From an uncultured Lysobacteraceae bacterium (GTDB taxonomy: Bacteria; Pseudomonadota; Gammaproteobacteria; Xanthomonadales; Rhodanobacteraceae): a stretch of 10,763 bases of DNA. Positions 5,977 through 10,763 of the stretch are shown here, one piece after another. The stretch is taken from contig CAMLLF010000069.1 of NCBI GenBank assembly GCA_946480705.1, positions 1-10,763 of the forward strand, given 5' to 3'. Under the pieces are notes generated by a model, which was not told the origin of the DNA, made no database searches, and was given only the letters and a program-made list of their open reading frames with translations. The position numbers and the translations under genes are program-made. Each line of letters opens with the position of its first letter. The stretch's first letter is position 1.

Positions 5977-8900
5977 ATGTCCGTGCCAGCCATCCAGCCA
6001 GCCGTCGAGATCGATCGCGACTACAGCCTTGAGCACAAGTACACACGTAGCGAAGGCCGCATCTATCTGTCGGGCGTGCAGGCGCTCGTGCGCCTGCCGC
6101 TGATGCAGCAGATGCGCGACCGCGCCGCCGGCCTCAACACGGCGGGTTTCATCTCGGGCTACCGCGGCTCGCCGCTCGGCGGCTTCGACCTCGAACTCTG
6201 GAAGGCGAAGAAGCACCTCAAGTCCTCGAACATCGAGTTCACGCCGGGTCTCAACGAAGACCTCGGCGCGACCATGGTCTGGGGCTCGCAGCAGGCCAAT
6301 CTGTTCCCGGGTGCGAAATACGACGGCGTGTTCGCGATGTGGTACGGCAAGGGTCCCGGCGTGGACCGCTGCGGCGACGTGTTCAAGCACGGCAACGCCG
6401 CCGGCACCTCCAGGCACGGCGGCGTGCTCGCGCTGGCGGCGGACGACCATGCCTGCCGCTCCTCCACATTGCCGCATGGTTCCGAACTGGAATTCGTGTC
6501 CGCGATGATGCCGGTGCTCAATCCCGCCGGCGTGCAGGACATCCTCGACATGGGCCTGCTCGGCTGGGCGATGTCGCGCTTCACCGGCCGCTGGGTCGGC
6601 TTCAAGACGATCGCCGAGACGGTGGAATCCTCCGCCAGCGTCAACGTCAACCCGCACCAGCTCGACATCGCGATGCCGGAAGACTTCGTGCTGCCGGCCG
6701 GCGGCCTGAGCATCCGCTGGCCCGATCCGCCGCTCGACCAGGAAATGCGCCTGCACCAGTACGCGGTGCAGGCCGCCGTCGCGTTCGCGCGCGCGAACCG
6801 CATCGACCGCACCGTCATCGATTCGCCGAAAGCGCGCCTGGGCATCGTGACGACCGGCAAGAGCTATCTGGATGTGCTGCAGGCGCTGGAATACCTCGGC
6901 ATCGGCGAACGCGAAGCCGCCGACATCGGCCTGCGCGTCTACAAGGTCGGCATGACCTGGCCGCTGGAACCGATCGGCATCCGCGAATTTGCGCGCGGCC
7001 TCGAAGACATCATCGTCGTCGAGGAGAAGCGCTCCTTCATCGAATCGCAGATGAAGGAGCACATGTACAACTGGGATCACCACACGCGTCCGTCGATCGT
7101 CGGCAAGTACGACGAGGCCGACAACTGGATCCTGCCGTCGACGAACGAACTCACGCCGGCGCGCATCGCGCGCGTGATCGCCAAGCGCCTGTCGCGCTTC
7201 TTCACCTCGGAAACCATCGAGAACCGTCTCGCGTTCCTTGCCGCGAAGGAAAAGGAACTCGCGCTGCCGCGCGCGAGCTTCCCGCGCGCCGCGCACTACT
7301 GCTCGGGCTGCCCGCACAACACCTCGACCGTGGTGCCGGAAGGCTCGCGTGGCCTCGGCGGCATCGGCTGCCACTACATGGTCACGTGGATGGACCGCCG
7401 CACCGAGACGTTCACGCAGATGGGCGGCGAAGGTACGACCTGGTGCGGGCAGGCGCCGTTCACCGACACGAAGCACGTGTTCCAGAACCTCGGCGACGGC
7501 ACCTATTTCCATTCGGGTTCGCTCGCGATCCGCCAGGCCATCGCTGCGAAGGTCAACATCACCTACAAGATCCTCTACAACGACGCGGTTGCGATGACCG
7601 GCGGCCAGCCCGTCGACGGCACGCTGACCGTGCCGGACATCGCGCATCAGGTCCGCGCCGAGGGCGTGAAGACCATCGTCGTGCTGTCCGACGACATCGG
7701 CAAATGGACACGCCCGGAAATCTTCCCCGAGGGCGTCGAATTCCTCGACCGCAGCCAGCTCGACGCGGTGCAGAAGCGCCTGCGCGAAACGCCGGGCGTC
7801 ACGGTCATCATCTACGACCAGACCTGCGCGACCGAAAAGCGCCGCCGCCGCAAACGCGGCAAAATGGAAGATCCCAAAAAGCGCGTCTTCATCAACACGC
7901 AGGTCTGCGAAGGCTGCGGCGACTGCGGCAAGAAGTCGTTCTGCGTGTCGGTGCTGCCGAAGGAAACCGAGTTCGGCCGCAAGCGCGAGATCGACCAGTC
8001 CAACTGCAACAAGGACTATTCCTGCGTCAAAGGCTTCTGTCCGAGCTTCGTCACCGTGCACGGCGGCGGCCTGAAGAAGCGCAAGGGCGTCGGCAAGGTC
8101 GATTTCGACGCGCTGCCGCAGCCGCAGTTCGCGTCCGATCTCGCGCAGCCCTGGAACATCCTCGTGACCGGCATCGGCGGTACCGGCGTCGTCACGATCG
8201 GCGCGCTGGTCGGCATGGCCGCGCATCTGGAAGGCAAGGGCGCGACCGTGCTCGACCAGACCGGCCTCGCGCAGAAGGGCGGCGCGGTGACCTGTCACCT
8301 GCGCATCGCGCGCGACCCGTCGGACATCCATGCCGTGCGCATCGCCGCGGGCGAGGCCGACCTCGTGCTCGGCTGCGACATGGTCGTCGTCAACGACTAC
8401 TGGGCGCTGTCGAAGATCCGCGCCGGCCGCACGCATGCGGTGCTCAACACCTACGAGGCGATGCCGGGCACGTTCACGACACGTCCCGACATGCAGTTCC
8501 CGTCGGAAGAGATCATCGCCGCGGTCAAGGTCGCGCTCGGCGCCGAGGCGCCCGAACTGGTCGACGCGACGGGTCTCGCGACCACGCTGCTCGGCGACTC
8601 GATCATGGGCAACCTGTTCATGCTCGGCTATGCCTGGCAGAAGGGCTGGGTGCCGCTGAGCCTCGACGCGCTGATCCGCGCGATCGAACTCAATGGCGCG
8701 GCGATCGAGCAGAACCGCGCCGCGTTCAACTGGGGCCGCATGGCTGCGCACGACATCGCCGCGGTATTGGCCGCGACCGGCAAGAGCGCGCAGCCCGACG
8801 TGCCCGACGCACTCGCCCAGGGCGGCGACAGCCTGCTCGACGACCGCCTGATCTCGCCCGACCTCGACCGCGTGATCGCGCGCCGCGTCGCGTTCCTGAC

Positions 8901-9519
8901 CGAATACCAGGACGCCGCCTACGCGCAGAAATACCGCGGTCTCGTCGACCGCGTGCGCGCCGCCGAAGCGGCCCGGGCGCCCGGCGCGACCGCGCTGACC
9001 GAAGCCGTCGCGCGCTACGCGTTCAAGCTCATGGCCTACAAGGACGAGTACGAAGTCGCGCGCCTGTATAGCCGGCCGCAGTTCCTGCAGCAGATCCGCG
9101 ACACCTTCGACGGCGACTACAAGCTGCACTTCCACCTCGCGCCGCCGCTGCTCGCGCGCCGCGACAGCGAAGGCCATCTCGTCAAGCGCGAGTACGGGTC
9201 CTGGATGCTGACCGCATTCCGCCTGCTCGCGAAGTTCAAGGGCCTGCGCGGCGGTGCGCTCGACGTCTTCGGCAAGACTGCCGAACGCCGCATGGAGCGC
9301 CAGTGGATCGCCGACTACTTCGCCGCCGTCGATGAACTGCTGCGCACGCTCGACAACGACAACCGAGCCCTCGCCGTCGACATCGCGAGCGTGCCCGAGC
9401 AGATCCGCGGCTACGGCCACGTCAAGGAAGAACACGAAGCCAAGGCCAAGGCGCGCTGGAACGAACTGCTCGCGATCTGGCGCAATCCGAAGGCGGTGCC
9501 GGTCAAGCTCGTGGCCTGA
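5977..9519 (+). CDS. Indolepyruvate:ferredoxin oxidoreductase family protein, fused single chain
   Basis: The product has 1180 residues and is the proteobacterial fused form of the IorA/IorB-type 2-oxoacid oxidoreductase. The family decarboxylates aryl or branched 2-oxoacids to acyl-CoA using thiamine diphosphate and passes electrons through Fe-S clusters. I prefer ATG 5977 over the in-frame GTG 5920, which adds only 19 unremarkable residues; neither has a good ribosome site. Domain order: N-terminal pyrimidine-binding domain with GFISGYRGSPLGGF (about 50-63); the YCSGCPHNT block (C442, C445) and GIGCHYM (C465); thiamine-diphosphate site GDG (506-508) to YND (534-536); a basic linker with KRRRRKRGK; Fe-S region with C644, C647, C650, C656, then C677, C683, C688; the gamma domain with GIGGTGVVTIG (732-742) and GLAQKGGAVTCHLR; and a C-terminal region of about 250 residues like the DUF6537 tail of this family. 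All expected key residues are present. The physiological substrate and electron acceptor are not shown by neighbours. Confidence 0.95.
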   Translation: MSVPAIQPAVEIDRDYSLEHKYTRSEGRIYLSGVQALVRLPLMQQMRDRAAGLNTAGFISGYRGSPLGGFDLELWKAKKHLKSSNIEFTPGLNEDLGATMVWGSQQANLFPGAKYDGVFAMWYGKGPGVDRCGDVFKHGNAAGTSRHGGVLALAADDHACRSSTLPHGSELEFVSAMMPVLNPAGVQDILDMGLLGWAMSRFTGRWVGFKTIAETVESSASVNVNPHQLDIAMPEDFVLPAGGLSIRWPDPPLDQEMRLHQYAVQAAVAFARANRIDRTVIDSPKARLGIVTTGKSYLDVLQALEYLGIGEREAADIGLRVYKVGMTWPLEPIGIREFARGLEDIIVVEEKRSFIESQMKEHMYNWDHHTRPSIVGKYDEADNWILPSTNELTPARIARVIAKRLSRFFTSETIENRLAFLAAKEKELALPRASFPRAAHYCSGCPHNTSTVVPEGSRGLGGIGCHYMVTWMDRRTETFTQMGGEGTTWCGQAPFTDTKHVFQNLGDGTYFHSGSLAIRQAIAAKVNITYKILYNDAVAMTGGQPVDGTLTVPDIAHQVRAEGVKTIVVLSDDIGKWTRPEIFPEGVEFLDRSQLDAVQKRLRETPGVTVIIYDQTCATEKRRRRKRGKMEDPKKRVFINTQVCEGCGDCGKKSFCVSVLPKETEFGRKREIDQSNCNKDYSCVKGFCPSFVTVHGGGLKKRKGVGKVDFDALPQPQFASDLAQPWNILVTGIGGTGVVTIGALVGMAAHLEGKGATVLDQTGLAQKGGAVTCHLRIARDPSDIHAVRIAAGEADLVLGCDMVVVNDYWALSKIRAGRTHAVLNTYEAMPGTFTTRPDMQFPSEEIIAAVKVALGAEAPELVDATGLATTLLGDSIMGNLFMLGYAWQKGWVPLSLDALIRAIELNGAAIEQNRAAFNWGRMAAHDIAAVLAATGKSAQPDVPDALAQGGDSLLDDRLISPDLDRVIARRVAFLTEYQDAAYAQKYRGLVDRVRAAEAARAPGATALTEAVARYAFKLMAYKDEYEVARLYSRPQFLQQIRDTFDGDYKLHFHLAPPLLARRDSEGHLVKREYGSWMLTAFRLLAKFKGLRGGALDVFGKTAERRMERQWIADYFAAVDELLRTLDNDNRALAVDIASVPEQIRGYGHVKEEHEAKAKARWNELLAIWRNPKAVPVKLVA

Positions 9520-9523
9520 TCGC

Positions 9524-9560
9524 GTACCGCCCCGCCGCGCCGGCTTTGCCGGCGCGGTAC
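9524..9560 (+). terminator. GC-rich hairpin downstream of the oxidoreductase gene
   Basis: The arms ccgcgccggc (9535-9544) and gccggcgcgg (9548-9557) form a perfect 10-bp stem with a ttt loop, 15 bases after the stop codon. No T-run follows, so this is not a classical intrinsic terminator. A second, competing inverted repeat joins gtaccgc (9524-9530) to gcggtac (9554-9560), overlapping the right arm of the first. Confidence 0.5.
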
Positions 9561-9616
9561 ACCCGCACTCGCGCGCATCGATTGTCGGCATAATCGGCGT
9601 TTCTCTGTCGCCGCGG

Positions 9617-9653
9617 CCGACGCTTCCGTCGTCGCGACGAAAGCGTCGGGAGG
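9617..9653 (+). promoter_or_regulatory. Leader hairpin overlapping the Shine-Dalgarno of the SWIM gene
   Basis: The arm ccgacgctt (9617-9625) pairs perfectly with aagcgtcgg (9641-9649). After a ccg bulge (9626-9628) an inner stem tcgt/acga closes a cgcg loop. The ribosome site GGGAGG is at 9648-9653, three bases before the ATG, and its first two G residues are inside the stem. This geometry could limit ribosome access. A CATAAT hexamer (9589-9594) upstream is a possible -10 that would place the hairpin in the transcript leader, but no -35 is visible. Confidence 0.45.
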
Positions 9654-9656
9654 CCC

Positions 9657-10763
9657 ATGGATCGGTCGCAGTTCATCCAGCTGCTAGCGCGCATGAATTT
9701 CCGCCGCGTGTTCAGCGATGCCGTACTCGAGCGCGGTTCGGACTACGTCGACAGCGGCCGCGTGCTGGACAAGGAATACGTGACCGAGGGCGCGGCCGGC
9801 ATGCTGATCGGCTTCGTCCAGGGCAATTCCACCGAACCCTACCGCTGCGGCTTCCGCCTGCTGCCGCAGGGCCGCGAGGCCCTCGTCGACACCTACTGCA
9901 GCTGCCCCTACGGCGCCGGCTGCAAGCATGTCGCCGCGCTCGTGCTTGAAGCCATGGGGGAAGACTGGGAGCTCGACGACGACGGCGATGCCGGGTTCAT
10001 GCTGAGCGCGCCGCCGTCGCCGGCGCAGCCCAAACCCGACCTGCGTCCGTGGGAACACTGGCTGTCGACCTTGAACCTGCCGGCCGCGCCGACCGGCCAG
10101 GTCGCCGAGGACCGCGTGCTCGGCTTCCTGTTCGAGACGGCGCCGGGCTTTCCGAACGGACTCTGCGCGCAGGCCATGTGGTTCCGCCACGGCAAGCGCG
10201 GCGGTCTCGTGTCGCCGCGCCCGGTGCAGCCCGCGCTCGGCCGCGGCGATCCGTGGGTCGGCCTGTCGCCGGACGAGTTCCAGCGCATCGCCGAACTGCG
10301 CATGGCGCATACCGAATATCTGCGCAACGGCAGCTGGCAGCGGCTGGCCTCGCCGCGCCACGAAGCGTGGCTCAGCGATGTGCTCGGCCACACGCCCTGC
10401 TACTTCGGCAAGCCCGGCAGTGCAGCGCTGCGGCTCGGTCCGCGGCGCGGCGTCGAGTGGGCTTGGCGCGCCGAGCCTGACGGCACGCAGCGCATGGCGG
10501 GCATCGTGACCGGCGCTGCGACGGGTACGGAGCTCCTGAAGATCGCAGGCCTGTGGTACTGGGATCCCGCGGCCAGCGAGATCGGCCCGGTCGACGGCGA
10601 CCCGGCGATGGCCGAACGCCTGCTGCGTGCACCGTCGGTGCAGCCCGAGCAGGCGCCGTTGCTGCGCGAACGCTGGAAAGCCACCGAGTCGCTGGCCGAC
10701 CTGCCGATGCCGGCCGATCACGGCGACATCGAGGAAATCCAGGTCGCGCCGACGCCGGTGCTG
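9657..10763 (+). CDS. SWIM zinc-finger protein, probable N-terminal part of a SNF2-family helicase (3' end outside window)
   Basis: The frame is open from ATG 9657 to the right edge, giving 369 residues without a stop. The start is supported by GGGAGG at 9648-9653. Residues 81-91 read CSCPYGAGCKH, a complete SWIM zinc-binding pattern CxCx5CxH (C81, C83, C89, H91), preceded by a beta-rich domain that includes FSDAVLERGSDYVDSGRV (19-36), as is typical at the N-terminus of SWIM-containing SNF2/HepA-like ATPases. SWIM domains bind DNA or protein partners. After an acidic linker (about 101-110, DWELDDDGD) comes a mixed alpha/beta region with LRPWEHWL and GLSPDEFQRIAELRM that fits the pre-ATPase part of such proteins. 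The Walker A and DEAH motifs would lie beyond the window, so the helicase assignment is inference from family architecture; the SWIM motif is seen directly. A stand-alone SWIM protein is the alternative. Confidence 0.85.
   Translation, partial: MDRSQFIQLLARMNFRRVFSDAVLERGSDYVDSGRVLDKEYVTEGAAGMLIGFVQGNSTEPYRCGFRLLPQGREALVDTYCSCPYGAGCKHVAALVLEAMGEDWELDDDGDAGFMLSAPPSPAQPKPDLRPWEHWLSTLNLPAAPTGQVAEDRVLGFLFETAPGFPNGLCAQAMWFRHGKRGGLVSPRPVQPALGRGDPWVGLSPDEFQRIAELRMAHTEYLRNGSWQRLASPRHEAWLSDVLGHTPCYFGKPGSAALRLGPRRGVEWAWRAEPDGTQRMAGIVTGAATGTELLKIAGLWYWDPAASEIGPVDGDPAMAERLLRAPSVQPEQAPLLRERWKATESLADLPMPADHGDIEEIQVAPTPVL

Noticed and set aside
6339..9071. A 910-codon plus-strand frame inside the oxidoreductase gene
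   Set aside because: It is an out-of-frame shadow with extreme Arg/Ala/Gly content and no motif; the overlapping frame carries all the family motifs.
5932..9591. A very long minus-strand open frame antisense to the oxidoreductase gene (over 1200 codons)
   Set aside because: It mirrors the well-conserved plus-strand gene. High GC with C/G third positions removes antisense stops, and the translation is Arg/Ala/Val/His-rich low-complexity text with no family motif.
9684..10721. A 345-codon minus-strand frame opposite the SWIM gene
   Set aside because: The plus frame has the SWIM motif and a strong ribosome site, while the antisense frame has neither.

Overview
The window is strongly GC-rich and densely coded, with C- or G-ending codons throughout, and it reads as part of a Gram-negative chromosome. 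A TonB-dependent receptor, a lipid-A-type acyltransferase, a fused indolepyruvate oxidoreductase with the usual proteobacterial domain order, and a SWIM/SNF2-type helicase start together suggest a Xanthomonadales-like gammaproteobacterium. That placement is inferred from gene content and style, because no rRNA or other marker gene is present. I see no mobile element, CRISPR array, tRNA or rRNA gene.

Layout: (1) 1-1570 (+) is the C-terminal barrel part of a TonB-dependent receptor, cut by the window start. (2) 1734-3491 (+) is a secreted two-part protein: a signal peptide, a small tryptophan/glycine-patterned beta domain and a long parallel-beta-helix-like domain. A perfect intergenic hairpin separates it from the receptor. 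(3) 3630-4826 (-) is an uncharacterised soluble protein, convergent with gene 2; a strong hairpin lies between them and its stem encodes the last residues of gene 3. (4) 4909-5835 (+) is a lysophospholipid/lipid A-type acyltransferase, divergent from gene 3. (5) 5977-9519 (+) is a single-chain indolepyruvate:ferredoxin oxidoreductase. (6) 9657-10763 (+) is the N-terminal part of a SWIM zinc-finger protein, probably a SNF2-family helicase, running off the window end; its Shine-Dalgarno sequence is partly held in a leader hairpin.

The genes do not form one pathway. The coherent unit is the receptor plus the secreted beta-helix protein: an outer-membrane TonB-driven pore beside an exported protein that could bind or process the substrate. 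I consider this pair the best candidate for a poorly described system. The other four genes look like independent chromosomal transcription units with short intergenic regions. Several starts (4826, 4909, 5977) lack a clear Shine-Dalgarno sequence, while 9657 has a strong one. Every gap between genes is under 170 bases, and the recognisable contents of each are listed.
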